Assembly (NCBI GenBank): GCA_011390235.1
Contig: JAABSS010000099.1
Coordinates: 1-5,009 of the forward strand
Source: Desulfotignum sp.
GTDB lineage: Bacteria; Desulfobacterota; Desulfobacteria; Desulfobacterales; Desulfobacteraceae
Direction of reading: 5' to 3'
DNA: 5,009 bases
In this document: piece after piece, positions 4,503 through 5,009 of the stretch
Position numbering within the stretch: the first letter of the stretch is position 1
How the letters are laid out: every line of letters starts with the position of its first letter
The notes under the pieces: generated by a model
Told to the model about the DNA's origin: nothing
Database searches by the model: none
The model's input: the letters and a program-made list of their open reading frames with translations, nothing else
Translations under genes and position numbers: made by a program

Positions 4503-5009
4503 TTATTTAAAAAATGTCAAGAACCCGTGGAGATTGGTCAATGGATGGGGCGGACACCCGGGAATAAACAGGTCCACCGGCAGGATGCTTTCCAGACCGG
4601 ACGCGACCTCGGGGCTGCCGTAAAACGGCCCGCCCATGATGGTACAGCTGCCCACGGCGATCACCACCCGGGGTTCAGGAACGGCTTCATAGGTCTGAAG
4701 CAAAGCAGTTTTCATGTTCCTGGACACCGGGCCGGTGACCACGATGGCATCTGCATGGCGCGGAGAGGCCACAAAATTGATACCGAACCGGGCCAAATCG
4801 AAAAACGGGGTGGCCAGCACGTTCAGGTCTGCTTCACACGCGTTGCACCCGGCCGCCGACACCTGACGCAGCTGCAGGGACCGGCCGAACAGTTTCTTGA
4901 AATGCTGTTTTGAATGCCGGGCCAGATCCGGCAGGGTCCCGTCGGTAATCAGATCCGACCGGTTTGCCGTGGAAATCTCGAAATCACCTGTAAAAGAGAC
5001 AAAGGTCTT
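4503..5009 (-). CDS. NuoB/HycG-like Fe-S subunit of a group 4 (energy-converting) hydrogenase-type complex, C-terminal part
   Basis: The visible 168 residues end at TAA (4505-4503) and continue open past the right edge, so the N-terminus is missing. FGRSLQLRQVSAAGCNACEADL, RFGINFVASPRHADAIVVTGPVSRNM, VIAVGSC and FIPGCPPHP form the small-subunit signature of Hyc/Hyf/Ech-type hydrogenases and related complexes. Four cysteines (visible residues 55, 58, 122, 152) would hold the proximal [4Fe-4S] cluster. The C-x2-C spacing is typical of the hydrogenase branch, whereas NuoB of complex I usually has adjacent cysteines. A GTG at 4862 lies just before the first cluster cysteines and cannot be the true start, because conserved-looking sequence (KKLFGRSLQLRQ) precedes it and the frame is open to the edge. 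The protein would couple ferredoxin or formate oxidation to a membrane arm. Whether the complex is a hydrogenase or a hydrogenase-related (Ehr-type) complex depends on the large subunit outside the window. Confidence 0.85.
   Translation of the reverse strand, partial: KTFVSFTGDFEISTANRSDLITDGTLPDLARHSKQHFKKLFGRSLQLRQVSAAGCNACEADLNVLATPFFDLARFGINFVASPRHADAIVVTGPVSRNMKTALLQTYEAVPEPRVVIAVGSCTIMGGPFYGSPEVASGLESILPVDLFIPGCPPHPLTNLHGFLTFFK

Noticed and set aside
4503..4862. A complete 119-residue protein starting at GTG 4862
   Set aside because: The frame stays open upstream to the window edge, and the residues just before it (KKLFGRSLQLRQ) match the usual lead-in to the first cluster cysteines, so the GTG is an internal valine.

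Overview
The window looks like chromosomal DNA from an anaerobic, sulfate-reducer-type bacterium, most likely Desulfobacterota (Desulfobacteraceae-like). This is inferred from three things: an NtrC-type sigma-54 regulator paired with a histidine kinase whose H-box reads HELGTPL, a group-4-hydrogenase-type small subunit, and mid-range base composition. Nothing in the sequence fixes a species. I see no tRNA, rRNA, CRISPR array or insertion sequence.

Layout, left to right. (1) Bases 1-297, minus strand: the N-terminal 99 residues of a gamma-carbonic-anhydrase-like (left-handed beta-helix) protein that runs off the left edge. (2) Bases 415-1842, minus: a complete sigma-54-dependent response regulator. 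(3) Bases 1839-3335, minus: its membrane-bound sensor histidine kinase, upstream in the same operon and joined by a 4-base ATGA overlap. (4) Bases 3336-3637: a divergent control region. It holds a possible sigma-70 promoter and an inverted repeat in front of the kinase, a good sigma-54 promoter candidate pointing the other way, and two stem-loops in the predicted leader. (5) Bases 3638-4021 and 4050-4493, plus strand: two tandem paralogous DUF4168 proteins, the first an exported soluble protein and the second a lipoprotein. (6) Bases 4503-5009, minus: the C-terminal 168 residues of a NuoB/HycG-like Fe-S subunit, convergent with the lipoprotein gene and only 9 bases from it.

How the parts may work together: the kinase would sense an envelope or periplasmic signal and phosphorylate the regulator. 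The regulator would then activate the divergent sigma-54 promoter and so make the two periplasmic helical proteins. This resembles the zraP-zraSR circuit of enterobacteria, where a sigma-54 two-component pair divergently controls a small periplasmic chaperone-like protein. Here the output position is occupied by a DUF4168 pair, which I consider the most interesting aspect of the window. The link is inferred from gene order and the promoter candidate; nothing here demonstrates it.
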